Assembly (NCBI GenBank): GCA_000285855.2
Contig: HE978651.1
Coordinates: 764,689 to 828,688 of the forward strand
Source of the DNA: Ruminococcus sp. JC304
GTDB taxonomy: Bacteria > Bacillota > Clostridia > Lachnospirales > Lachnospiraceae
Direction of reading: 5' to 3'
Length of the DNA: 64,000 nucleotides
The translations under genes were made by a program, and so were the position numbers. Positions 47,177 to 56,265 of the stretch are shown here, piece by piece. Positions within the stretch are counted from its first letter, which is position 1; every line of letters begins with the position of its first letter. Below the pieces are notes generated by a model, which was not told where the DNA came from, made no database searches, and saw nothing but the letters and a program-made list of their open reading frames with translations.

Positions 47177-49153
47177 ATGGGTAAAAATAAGGGCTTAGGT
47201 ATGGTATCTGCGCTGGCAGTAGGAGCAGGTGTTGCAGCATTGGCAGCAGGAAAGAAATATAAAACAGCTGAGACAAAGAAAAAAGAAGAGTATGACGCAC
47301 TTCACAATACAAGTGAATATCGCAATACAGAACGTGGAAAATATGAGAAAAACAGCAAGGGAATCTATTATACAAACGGTAACTATGAAGCATTTGCACG
47401 TCCGAGAAAACCGGAAGGCGTAGATGACAAACATGCTTATATCGTAGGAAGCGGACTGGCTTCTCTTGCAGCGGCCTGTTTCCTTGTACGTGACGGACAG
47501 ATGCCTGGAAAGAATATCCATATTCTGGAAGCAATGGATATTGCAGGTGGTGCATGTGACGGTATCTTTGATCCAAGCCGTGGATATGTAATGCGCGGCG
47601 GACGTGAGATGGAAAACCATTTCGAATGCTTATGGGATCTTTTCAGAAGTATTCCGTCCATTGAAACACCGGGTGTATCTGTACTTGATGAATACTACTG
47701 GCTGAATAAGGAAGACCCCAACTATTCTCTCTGCCGTGCAACCAAGGATAGAGGAAAGGATGCTCATACAGACGGTAAATTCAATCTGAGCCAGAAGGGC
47801 TGCATGGAGATCATGAAGCTGTTCATGACAAAGGATGAAGATCTTTATGACAAGACAATTGAAGATGTATTTGATGAGGAGGTATTTGATTCCACATTCT
47901 GGTTATACTGGAGAACCATGTTTGCATTTGAAAACTGGCACAGTGCGCTGGAAATGAAATTATACTTCCAGAGATTTATCCATCATATTTCCGGACTTCC
48001 GGATTTCAGTGCCCTGAAATTTACGAAATACAATCAGTATGAATCCCTGATCCTGCCAATGCAGAAATATCTGGAAGAAGCAGGTGTTGAATTCCAGTTC
48101 AATACAGAGGTTACAAATGTACTCTTTGAGTTTGAAGGCAATAAGAAGATTGCAAAAGCAATCGAGTGCAAGGTAAATGGTATTGAGAAGGGAATTGTTC
48201 TTACAGAGAATGACCTTGTATTTGTAACAAACGGAAGCTGTACAGAGGGAACCATCTATGGCGATCAGAATCATGCACCGAACGGAGATGCAGAAGTTCG
48301 TACAAGCGGATGCTGGAGCCTGTGGAAAAATATTGCAAAACAGGATCCCTCCTTCGGACATCCTGAGAAATTCTGTTCTGATATTGCTAAGACAAACTGG
48401 GAGTCAGCAACAGTTACCACTTTGGATGATAAGATTATTCCTTATATTACAGATATCTGCAAACGTGATCCGAGAACAGGCAAGGTTGTTACAGGTGGTA
48501 TTGTAAGCTGTCAGGATTCCAGCTGGTTATTAAGCTGGACGATCAACAGACAGGGACAGTTCAAGGATCAAGATAAAGACAAGGTTTGTGTATGGGTATA
48601 TGGTCTGTTTACAGATGTACCTGGTGATTATATCAAGAAGCCTATGAAAGAGTGTACAGGTAAGGAGATCACAGAAGAGTGGCTGTATCATCTTGGCGTT
48701 CCGGTTGATCAGATTGAAGATATGGCTGAGAACAGTGCAGTTTGTGTACCGACTATGATGCCTTATATTACAGCATTTTTTATGCCGAGAACAAAGGGTG
48801 ACAGACCTGATGTTATCCCGGATGGCTGTGTAAACTTCGCATTCCTGGGACAGTTTGCCGATACACCAAGAGATACTGTATTTACTACTGAATATTCCGT
48901 AAGAACTGCTATGGAGGCTGTATATGGACTTCTGGGTGTTGACAGAGGTGTGCCGGAAGTATGGGGCAGTGTTTATGATATCAGAGAATTATTGGACAGC
49001 AGTGTGAAGCTGATGGATGGCAAATCCCCACTGGAAATTGAACTTCCGGGACCACTGGATATGCTGAAGAAACCGCTTCTGAAAGCTGTTAAGGGAACTG
49101 TGGTAGAGAAAGTACTCAGAGATCATGATGTGATCAAAGATTATATGATGTAA
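47177..49153 (+). CDS. ohyA: Oleate hydratase with N-terminal hydrophobic extension
   Basis: 658 residues from ATG 47177 behind AAAGGTGG; a GTG at 47120 is in frame without a ribosome site. Adds water to the cis-9 double bond of oleic/linoleic acid, giving 10-hydroxy acids (detoxification of unsaturated fatty acids). The FAD-binding motif YIVGSGLASLAAACFLVRDG is at about residues 88-107, followed by DIAGGACDG and RGGREMENHFECLWDLF. The canonical family begins near YYTNGNYEAFARPRKPEG (here about residue 64), so about 60 residues are extra. Residues 6-25 are hydrophobic and glycine/alanine-rich, perhaps a membrane anchor. A terminator follows. Confidence 0.93.
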   Translation: MGKNKGLGMVSALAVGAGVAALAAGKKYKTAETKKKEEYDALHNTSEYRNTERGKYEKNSKGIYYTNGNYEAFARPRKPEGVDDKHAYIVGSGLASLAAACFLVRDGQMPGKNIHILEAMDIAGGACDGIFDPSRGYVMRGGREMENHFECLWDLFRSIPSIETPGVSVLDEYYWLNKEDPNYSLCRATKDRGKDAHTDGKFNLSQKGCMEIMKLFMTKDEDLYDKTIEDVFDEEVFDSTFWLYWRTMFAFENWHSALEMKLYFQRFIHHISGLPDFSALKFTKYNQYESLILPMQKYLEEAGVEFQFNTEVTNVLFEFEGNKKIAKAIECKVNGIEKGIVLTENDLVFVTNGSCTEGTIYGDQNHAPNGDAEVRTSGCWSLWKNIAKQDPSFGHPEKFCSDIAKTNWESATVTTLDDKIIPYITDICKRDPRTGKVVTGGIVSCQDSSWLLSWTINRQGQFKDQDKDKVCVWVYGLFTDVPGDYIKKPMKECTGKEITEEWLYHLGVPVDQIEDMAENSAVCVPTMMPYITAFFMPRTKGDRPDVIPDGCVNFAFLGQFADTPRDTVFTTEYSVRTAMEAVYGLLGVDRGVPEVWGSVYDIRELLDSSVKLMDGKSPLEIELPGPLDMLKKPLLKAVKGTVVEKVLRDHDVIKDYMM

Positions 49154-49176
49154 ATATAGAGATGTAAGTTATATGA

Positions 49177-49211
49177 AAAGGCTGCAGGAGAGATCCGGCA
49201 GCCTTTTTTTT
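49177..49211 (+). terminator. Terminator after oleate hydratase
   Basis: AAAGGCTGC pairs with GCAGCCTTT and is followed by eight T. Confidence 0.88.
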
Positions 49212-49428
49212 GTAAAGCTGCTAAAAGTTGGCGTAAGGTTGCTTTGATAAAAAACAGGTTGCAAATTAAAAATACAGATGATAATATATAATGAAATGTA
49301 TAGAAAAAAATAATTTAGATAATAAAAAGTCTGAAAAAATAAACAAATATGATAAGATGTTGGAAGCTTTACTGTAGTAATGAATGTGTGGAACAGGAGG
49401 CTTTCAAGGGAGCGAAAGGAGGTTTTTT
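49212..49428. other. Non-coding gap before adenine deaminase
   Basis: 217 AT-rich bases without a gene. No purine riboswitch core and no convincing promoter pair is visible; the only clear signal is AAAGGAGG (49419-49426) for the next gene. Confidence 0.5.
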
Positions 49429-51153
49429 ATGGAGCTTGAGATGTACCGCAGATATTCTCAGATGGCGAGAGGAATTGAGAAGGCTGAGCTGGTGTTTAAG
49501 AATGGACGGGTATTCAGCTCAGGGACAGGAGAGTTTATTGATAAGGATGTAGCTGTTGCGGATGGGATCGTGATCGGTGTTGGTACATATGAGGGGGAGA
49601 GGGAGATTGATCTGGAAGGAAAGGTGATCTGTCCGGGTTTTATTGATAGTCATCTGCATTTGGAATCTACCCTGGTAACACCAGGTGAACTGGTACGGCA
49701 GGCTGCACAGTGTGGAACTACAACATTTATTGTAGATCCTCATGAGTCAGCCAATGTGTCCGGTACAGATGGGATTGATTATATTCTGGATCAGACGGAT
49801 AATGTGCCGGCAAATGTATATGTGATGATGCCTTCCTGTGTTCCGGCAACTCATGTGGATGATAATGGGTGTATTCTTACAGCGGGAAAGATGAAGGGAT
49901 ATCTGGAACATCCAAGGATTCTGGGACTTGGTGAAGTGATGGATGCGCCTTCTGTGATTAATGGAAGTGTTGCCATGCATGAAAAGCTCCAGCTGTTTCA
50001 GGACAGAGTGAAGGATGGTCATGCACCGTTTCTGGCACCTGGTGATCTGTCAGCATATGTACTTGGAGGGATTGATACAGATCATGAGTGTGTGGACTAT
50101 GAGTATGCAATGTCTGAAGCAAGAAACGGGATGCATGTGTTGATTCGTGAAGGCAGTGCGGCAAGAAATCTGGATGCAATTGTGTCGGGAATTGTGGAGC
50201 ATCATACAGATACTACCAGTTTCTGTTTCTGCACAGATGATAAGCATATTGAGGAAATACGCAGAGAAGGACACATTAATTACAATGTAAAACGTGCAGT
50301 ACAGCTTGGACTGCCGGTGGAGAAAGCTCTTCAGATGGCAACGATTCAGCCGGCTAGATGTTATGGACTGTGCCATCTTGGGATGATCGCTCCTGGAAGA
50401 CAGGCGGATTTTGTGATTTTGGATAATGTGATAGATTTAAATGTTGTAGACGTATATCATTGTGGAAAGAGGATCATCAAAGAAGAAAAAACGGAATTAA
50501 AGATATGTCCGCCTTACCTGAAAAATACAGTCCATGTATCTGGTTTCAGTGAAGAACGTCTGAAATTGAAACATCCGGGAACAAAGGCACGAGTGATTCA
50601 GATGCAGGAGAAACAGATCGTGACAAAGGCCATTCTGGAAAATGTTCCATGGGTGGAAGAAAATGGTGGAAAATATTTTGCTCCGGATAGGGAGTATCAA
50701 AAAATTGCAGTGATCGAAAGGCATAAGAATACGGGAAAGATGGGGGTAGGAATCGTAAAAGGCTATGGAATCTGTGGTGGCGCGATTGCTTCCAGCGTTT
50801 CCCATGATTCCCATAATATTATCGTAGTAGGAGACAATGACCATGATATGGCTCTTGCCGTAAAAGAAATGATACGTACCCAGGGAGGATATACTTTGGT
50901 ATGTAATGGGGAAATTTATGGAACTTTGCCGCTTCCGGTTATGGGACTGATAAGTGATGCTGGATACGAGAGGGTAAATGAAGCCCTTGCCAGAATGATT
51001 CCGAAAGCCCATGAGATGGGAGTAAAAGAAGGATTTGATCCGTTTATTACACTGTCCTTTATGGCTTTGCCTGTAATTCCGGAAATAAGGGTCACACCGA
51101 GAGGAATTTATCTTGTAAATGAAGACAGCATAATAAGGACGCCATTTGGCTGA
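49429..51153 (+). CDS. ade: Adenine deaminase
   Basis: 574 residues from ATG 49429 behind AAAGGAGG; the upstream in-frame ATG 49384 has no such site. An amidohydrolase converting adenine to hypoxanthine and ammonia. Metal ligands sit in FIDSHLHLESTLVTPGELVR (HxH), VDPHESANVSGTDGI and VLIREGSAARNLDAIV, and FCTDDKHIEE supplies the catalytic Asp. The C-terminal domain (VGIVKGYGICGGAIASSVSH, then DSHNIIVVGDNDHDM) is specific to the Ade branch. It complements guaB and the purO operon in purine salvage. Confidence 0.94.
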   Translation: MELEMYRRYSQMARGIEKAELVFKNGRVFSSGTGEFIDKDVAVADGIVIGVGTYEGEREIDLEGKVICPGFIDSHLHLESTLVTPGELVRQAAQCGTTTFIVDPHESANVSGTDGIDYILDQTDNVPANVYVMMPSCVPATHVDDNGCILTAGKMKGYLEHPRILGLGEVMDAPSVINGSVAMHEKLQLFQDRVKDGHAPFLAPGDLSAYVLGGIDTDHECVDYEYAMSEARNGMHVLIREGSAARNLDAIVSGIVEHHTDTTSFCFCTDDKHIEEIRREGHINYNVKRAVQLGLPVEKALQMATIQPARCYGLCHLGMIAPGRQADFVILDNVIDLNVVDVYHCGKRIIKEEKTELKICPPYLKNTVHVSGFSEERLKLKHPGTKARVIQMQEKQIVTKAILENVPWVEENGGKYFAPDREYQKIAVIERHKNTGKMGVGIVKGYGICGGAIASSVSHDSHNIIVVGDNDHDMALAVKEMIRTQGGYTLVCNGEIYGTLPLPVMGLISDAGYERVNEALARMIPKAHEMGVKEGFDPFITLSFMALPVIPEIRVTPRGIYLVNEDSIIRTPFG

Positions 51154-51159
51154 AAGTCA

Positions 51160-51206
51160 AAAATACCGCAATAAAGGCAGCTTTGTTGCCCTTATTGCGG
51201 TATTTT
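51160..51206. terminator. Bidirectional terminator between ade and the histidine kinase gene
   Basis: AAAATACCGCAATAAAGGCA pairs with TGCCCTTATTGCGGTATTTT, a nearly perfect 20-bp stem between convergent transcription units. Confidence 0.92.
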
Positions 51207-51234
51207 GGTGTAGAAGAATTGATAAGGGAGCAGC

Positions 51235-52647
51235 TTATTTAGCTTTCTCCAATGTAAAGATAAATTCTGTTCCTACGCCCTCAGTGCTGATTACATCAAT
51301 ATTCTGATTATGAGCATTGATGATCTCTTTGACAATGGAGAGTCCCAAACCTGTGCCTTTGCGGTCTTTTCCCCGGGAGGCATCAATTTTGTAGAAACGA
51401 TCCCAGATTTTTGAAATATTATCTTTGGAAATTCCGGAACCGTGGTCTTTGACAGATACAAATACCCGGCCGTTTTTTACCGTAGTTTCAATCTGGATAG
51501 AGGAGCAGTCATTACTGAATTTAATGGCATTGTCTAACAGATTGTACAGTACCTGCTGAATCTGTTCCATATCAGCCCTGACATAAAGTTCCCTGCCTGA
51601 AAGTAGCAGTTCCAGACGAATCTGACGTCCGGCGCAGGTTCCCTCAAAGGTAGCAGCCGTGTTTTGGATGGTATCGTTGATATCAAAACGGTGGATATGC
51701 ATCATTCGTTTTTTCATATCCAGTTCATTTAGAGTGAGCAGGCTGCGGGTAAGCTTTTCCAGGCGTTCGGATTCAAAGGCAATGATTTTCAGATAACGTT
51801 CCTGCATCTCATAGGGGATTGTACCATCCAGGATCGCATTGACATATCCCTTGATAGAGGTAAGTGGAGAACGGAAATCATGGGACACATTGGCAATGAA
51901 TTTACGCTGATACTCTCCGTTTTTGTTCAGCTTATCGGACATATAGTTCAGGGTTCGGGCCAGGTAACCCAATTCGTCATCTGAGTTAACCTGGATTTGG
52001 TATTCCAGATTTCCACTTGCATATTCGGATGCCCCCTTCATAATCTGGGTAAGAGGCTTGCGGATGTAATGGCTATAGACCCACAGTAGTCCGCTGGTAG
52101 CTATATAGCAGAGTAGAAAGATGATCTGCATGATCATCAGAATATCACTGCGGTTTTGATATAGATTCGCCATATCGTAGTGCAGGGCAATGTATCCAAG
52201 GATATTTTTATCGGAGGAGACAGGTACCACTATGCTTAGATGACTGGTGGGAAAATATCCCTGGAAATCTCCTACCTCATAATAGTTGTTATTCCAGATT
52301 GATCCATTAAAATTGTCTAATGGAATGGGGTGAGCAGGATCAATATCTTCTGCAGTACTGTAGTTTAATTCTCCCTGGCTGTTGATGATCCATACTACTG
52401 CATCCTGAAAAGTTGCAATTGCAGATAACTCTGGCCGAAGATCGCTGATATTTTCAGAATCCATGCTTGCTTTGACCTGATCGCTGGAGGCAATATTGTA
52501 CCCTTCCTTGTATAAGGTGGAACTAAGAAAATGTTCATAGTGTTTTTCTACCAGATAAGAGCCGACCAGGGTTACCAGAAAAAATCCAAGGATTCCTATA
52601 CCAATATAGAATCTTAGAAATTTTGTGGAGAGGTGATGCTGTTTCAT
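51235..52647 (-). CDS. Membrane sensor histidine kinase (OmpR-class partner)
   Basis: 470 residues. TM1 (IGILGFFLVTLVGSYLV, about 15-33), an extracytoplasmic sensor region of about 130 residues, TM2 (IMQIIFLLCYIATSGLLWVY, about 170-190), HAMP, then the HisKA dimerisation helix with H256 in FIANVSHDFRSPLTS, and HATPase_c with N box LLDNAIKFS, G1 DHGSGI and G2 GTGLGLSIVKEI. Its start overlaps the response regulator stop by four bases (ATGA). Signal unknown; the sensor resembles the WalK/PhoR-like single-PAS class. Confidence 0.95.
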   Translation of the reverse strand: MKQHHLSTKFLRFYIGIGILGFFLVTLVGSYLVEKHYEHFLSSTLYKEGYNIASSDQVKASMDSENISDLRPELSAIATFQDAVVWIINSQGELNYSTAEDIDPAHPIPLDNFNGSIWNNNYYEVGDFQGYFPTSHLSIVVPVSSDKNILGYIALHYDMANLYQNRSDILMIMQIIFLLCYIATSGLLWVYSHYIRKPLTQIMKGASEYASGNLEYQIQVNSDDELGYLARTLNYMSDKLNKNGEYQRKFIANVSHDFRSPLTSIKGYVNAILDGTIPYEMQERYLKIIAFESERLEKLTRSLLTLNELDMKKRMMHIHRFDINDTIQNTAATFEGTCAGRQIRLELLLSGRELYVRADMEQIQQVLYNLLDNAIKFSNDCSSIQIETTVKNGRVFVSVKDHGSGISKDNISKIWDRFYKIDASRGKDRKGTGLGLSIVKEIINAHNQNIDVISTEGVGTEFIFTLEKAK

Positions 52648-53345
52648 TGATTTTTCACCTCAAATTTGTAGCCGATTCCCCAGACAGTGGCAATAGACCA
52701 GGCAGGGTTATCTTTGATTTTTTCCCGAAGTCTCTTAATATGTACATCTACTGTACGGGTATCTCCGATATATTCATATCCCCAGATATGATCCAGCAGC
52801 TGTTCTCTTGTAAAAACTTGATTAGGAGAAGCTGCCAGAAAATACAAAAGTTCCAGTTCTTTAGGGGGCATGTCGATTTGTTTTCCCATATAGGTGACCG
52901 CGTAGTTGGTCAGATTAATGACCAGATCAGGATAGCGGACACATTTTTCATTGGAAACAGGAGCTGGCTGTTTTACCTGGAAACGGCGAAGCACAGCACG
53001 GACTCTGGCAACCAGCTCTTTGGAGTCAAAGGGCTTGATCATATAGTCATCTGCCCCAAGCTCCAGTCCAAGAACTTTGTCAAAGGTTTCTCCCTTGGCG
53101 GAAAGCATGATGATTGGAACATCAGAGCTGTGCCGGATTTCTCTGCAGACCTGGTAACCGTCAATTCCCGGGAGCATCAGATCCAGTATGATCAGATCAG
53201 GCTGAAATTTCCTGAATTCCTTCAGGGCTTCTTCCCCGTCATTTACAATTTTTGTCTCAAAGCATTCTTTGGTGAGATACAGGGCAATCAGCTCTGCGAT
53301 ATTGTTATCATCATCCACAATAAGGATTTTCTGCTTGGAAACCAT
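52644..53345 (-). CDS. OmpR/PhoB-family response regulator
   Basis: 233 residues, GAGGAGG before ATG 53345. Receiver domain with acidic pocket VDDDNN, phospho-acceptor D55 in IILDLMLPG and K in LSAKGETF. The C-terminal winged helix (about 135-230) carries NQVFTREQLLDHIWGYEYIG and TVDVHIKRLREKI, the OmpR DNA-binding signature. Paired with the downstream kinase. It begins 21 bases after mutS2 on the same strand, so the three may form one operon. Confidence 0.96.
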   Translation of the reverse strand: MVSKQKILIVDDDNNIAELIALYLTKECFETKIVNDGEEALKEFRKFQPDLIILDLMLPGIDGYQVCREIRHSSDVPIIMLSAKGETFDKVLGLELGADDYMIKPFDSKELVARVRAVLRRFQVKQPAPVSNEKCVRYPDLVINLTNYAVTYMGKQIDMPPKELELLYFLAASPNQVFTREQLLDHIWGYEYIGDTRTVDVHIKRLREKIKDNPAWSIATVWGIGYKFEVKNQ

Positions 53346-53366
53346 GTAAAATACCTCCTCATATAT

Positions 53367-55748
53367 TTATTTTTTAAATTCTACAATTGTCACACCTGCA
53401 TCACCCTCGCCGAATTCACCCAGACGGAAGGAATCTACATGTTTCTGACGTTTCAGATAATTATGAACACCCTTTCTCAGGGCACCGGTTCCTTTACCGT
53501 GGACAATGCGGACAGATTTCAGATGAGCAATATAGGCGTCATCCAGATATTTATCAAGCTCTGCGATTGCCTCATCTACAGTTTTTCCCAGAAGATTGAT
53601 CTCTGTGGATATATGTGCAGATTTGGACATACGAATCTTGCCGGCACCTGTACGCTGCATGGTTGGAGTGGTGATCTCTGCCTCATCGATCAGCTCCAGA
53701 TCAGAAAGCTTTACTTTGGAACGGATAATTCCCATCTGTACAAACAGATTGCCCTTACTGTCAGGACGGCTGCTTACCGTACCTTTCAGATTCATACTCA
53801 GAACCTTTACTGCATCTCCCAGAGAGATATCTTTGGCGGTCAGTTCCTTCTTTGGCTTCTGGACTGCAGCTTTCTGGGTCATGCCTTTTTCCGCTTTATT
53901 CATACGTTTGCGCAGATCCTGACGCTCTTTTTCCACAGCAGCCAGATCCACATGGTCTTTCTGGAATTTATGGAACATTTTCATGGTCTGGTCAGCATAT
54001 TCTTTGGCTTCCCGCAGTACTGCATGGGCTTCTTCATTTGCCTGACGGATAATACGGTCTCTCTGGTCTTCCAGTTTTTCCTGTTTGGTTTCCATCTGGG
54101 CCTTGAGAGTTTCTACTTCTTTTTTATACTGTTCAATCTGGCGGCGCTCGTTTTCGATAGTTACACGGCTGCTCTCCAGAGAGGTAAGAACATCCTCAAA
54201 GGATTCGTCCTGTTCACTGATCTGCTCTTTGGCTTTCTCAATAATATAATCAGGAAGTCCCAGCTTGGAGGAAATAGCAAATGCGTTACTCTTGCCCGGG
54301 ACACCAATAAGCAGACGGTAGGTAGGGCGAAGGGTTTCTACATCAAATTCACAGCAGGCATTTTCTACACCTGAAGTGGAGAGAGCGTATACTTTTAATT
54401 CACTGTAATGTGTAGTGGCCATGGTACGGATGCCCTGCTCATGGAGATGAGAGAGAATGGCTATGGCAAGAGCTGCACCCTCTGTAGGGTCAGTACCTGC
54501 ACCCAGCTCATCGAACAATACCAGGGAATGACGATTGGCTTTCTGCAGAAAAGAAACCACATTGGTCATGTGGGAAGAGAAAGTACTTAAGGATTGTTCA
54601 ATACTCTGTTCGTCACCGATATCTGCGTAAACCTCTTCAAATAATGCCAGTTCAGAACGATCCAGGGTTGGAATATGCAGACCGGACTGTCCCATCAGAG
54701 TCAGCAGCCCAACGGTTTTCAGGGATACAGTTTTACCGCCGGTATTAGGACCAGTAACAACCAGCAGGTCGAAATCTTCCCCCAGACGGATATCAATGGG
54801 AACTGCTTTTTTCTTATCAATAAGTGGATGGCGGGCCTGTTTCAGGCGGATTCGCCCTTCGTCATTGAAGATTGGTTCTGTGGCATTCATATCCATGGCA
54901 AGAGCTGCTCTTGCAAAAATAACATCCAGCTGTACCATAATATTTAAATCTGCAAGGATGGAATCTGCCTGTGCTGCAGTCTGCTGGCTTAAGTCTGCCA
55001 GGATTACCTCAATTTCCTTCTGCTCCTGTAGTTCCAGCTCACGGATATCATTGTTCAGCTTGACTACAGCCATAGGCTCTATGAAAAGAGTGGAACCTGT
55101 AGAGGACTGATCATGTACCATACCGGGTACCTGTCCTTTGTATTCTGCTTTGACCGGAATACAGTAGCGTCCGTTTCGCATGGTGATCACTGCGTCCTGA
55201 AGGTAATTACGTGCGCTTCCGTTTACAAGAGAGGATAGCTGGGTATGGATTCTGTCTCCGGTGATCTTCATATTTCTGCGAATCTGACGCAGGGTGCTGC
55301 TGGCATCATCACTGATCTCGTCTTCAGAAAGAATACATCTGCGGATTTCTGTAGTGAGAGGCGTAAGAGGCTCCAGTGCATCGAACATCCCATCCAGAGA
55401 ATCCGGAAGGGAATCTCCGCGATCACTTCTGGAATAGGCCTTGACACGGTTGGTATTTTCAAGTAGGCTGCAGATGGCAAGGAGTTCACCGATTCCCAGT
55501 GAACTGCCGATTTCCAGACGTTTCAGAGAACCGCGGACGTCCTTTACACTCCCAAAGGAAATAGTTCCCTTTTGGAAAAGTCTGGTCAGAGCGTCCCTGG
55601 TCTGGGTCTGCATATGGCGGATTTCCTCAATGTCAGTAGAGGGTTCTGTTTTGCGGCAGATATCCTTACCCATGGAGGAGGATGCCTTGTCTGTGAGCAT
55701 GTGGATGATTTTGGAATATTCAAGCGCTTTATATGCTTTATGATTCAT
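53367..55748 (-). CDS. mutS2: Endonuclease MutS2 with Smr domain
   Basis: 793 residues from ATG 55748 (CAGGAGA upstream). An in-frame ATG at 55817 adds 23 residues with no family match and is rejected. MutS-like core and clamp, then an ATPase with Walker A VVTGPNTGGKT (K339), Walker B LVLFDELGAGTDPTEGAALA and GVPGKSNAFAI. A long coiled coil (about 500-620) and linker precede the C-terminal Smr nuclease domain (NLLGKTVDEAIAELDKYL, IVHGKGTGALRKGVH). MutS2 suppresses recombination and rescues collided ribosomes in B. subtilis. Unlike MutS it lacks the mismatch-reading domain. Confidence 0.95.
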   Translation of the reverse strand: MNHKAYKALEYSKIIHMLTDKASSSMGKDICRKTEPSTDIEEIRHMQTQTRDALTRLFQKGTISFGSVKDVRGSLKRLEIGSSLGIGELLAICSLLENTNRVKAYSRSDRGDSLPDSLDGMFDALEPLTPLTTEIRRCILSEDEISDDASSTLRQIRRNMKITGDRIHTQLSSLVNGSARNYLQDAVITMRNGRYCIPVKAEYKGQVPGMVHDQSSTGSTLFIEPMAVVKLNNDIRELELQEQKEIEVILADLSQQTAAQADSILADLNIMVQLDVIFARAALAMDMNATEPIFNDEGRIRLKQARHPLIDKKKAVPIDIRLGEDFDLLVVTGPNTGGKTVSLKTVGLLTLMGQSGLHIPTLDRSELALFEEVYADIGDEQSIEQSLSTFSSHMTNVVSFLQKANRHSLVLFDELGAGTDPTEGAALAIAILSHLHEQGIRTMATTHYSELKVYALSTSGVENACCEFDVETLRPTYRLLIGVPGKSNAFAISSKLGLPDYIIEKAKEQISEQDESFEDVLTSLESSRVTIENERRQIEQYKKEVETLKAQMETKQEKLEDQRDRIIRQANEEAHAVLREAKEYADQTMKMFHKFQKDHVDLAAVEKERQDLRKRMNKAEKGMTQKAAVQKPKKELTAKDISLGDAVKVLSMNLKGTVSSRPDSKGNLFVQMGIIRSKVKLSDLELIDEAEITTPTMQRTGAGKIRMSKSAHISTEINLLGKTVDEAIAELDKYLDDAYIAHLKSVRIVHGKGTGALRKGVHNYLKRQKHVDSFRLGEFGEGDAGVTIVEFKK

Positions 55749-55916
55749 ATTGATCTCCTGATAAAAAATTGATAAATCGAATTTGCAGGCAAAAATCTTA
55801 TCAGAAGGCATCAACATCTTCTGAGTGATTTTTTGACCCTGATATCATATTATATATGATTTTGAAGGGTATGAAAAGAAAAAAGTTAAAATTATTAAAA
55901 AAAATAAAAAAATCCC

Positions 55917-55945
55917 TTGACACTTGGAAATATTTTTGGTATAGT
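55917..55945 (+). promoter_or_regulatory. Promoter for tRNA-Leu
   Basis: TTGACA (55917-55922), 17-base spacer, TATAGT (55940-55945), 47 bases before the tRNA. Confidence 0.85.
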
Positions 55946-55992
55946 ACCAATTGTCGCAACAATAAGTAAAACTTATAAAGGAAACGCGATAT

Positions 55993-56077
55993 GCGGAAGT
56001 GTCGGAACTGGCAGACGAGCAAGACTAAGGATCTTGTGAGCATTGCGCTCGTGTGGGTTCAAGTCCCATCTTCCGCA
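55993..56077 (+). tRNA. tRNA-Leu (AAG anticodon)
   Basis: 85 bases, class II. Acceptor GCGGAAG/CTTCCGC, anticodon stem CAAGA/TCTTG with loop CTAAGGA giving anticodon AAG, a long variable arm (GAGCATTGCGCTC) and T arm GTGGGTTCAAGTCCCAT, discriminator A, CCA not encoded. The encoded A34 is unusual for bacteria outside tRNA-Arg(ACG). Confidence 0.94.
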
Positions 56078-56083
56078 TGATTG

Positions 56084-56120
56084 AGAGCAAACCCAGAGAA
56101 TTATGGATTTGCTCTTTTTT
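56084..56120 (+). terminator. Terminator of tRNA-Leu
   Basis: AGAGCAAA pairs with TTTGCTCT, followed by TTTTT, starting seven bases after the tRNA. Confidence 0.85.
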
Positions 56121-56265
56121 ATTTATTATTTTTCAGAATAGTTCCCGGTGCATTAAAAATACTCCAGAGCTTTCCTGAGAGATATTCATAAAAAGTTCAC
56201 ATGTTTTTGATAAAATATTTTTACTACCGTGACAAATGGATGGAGAGATAGAGAGGCAGAGGTTT

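Noticed and set aside
49212-49428. Purine riboswitch before adenine deaminase
   Set aside because: No three-way-junction core with the conserved loop sequences can be found.
52623-54374. A 583-codon open frame on the + strand
   Set aside because: It lies antisense across mutS2 and the response regulator, both of which have full motifs. It has no ribosome site and a Phe/Ile/Cys-rich composition typical of shadow frames.
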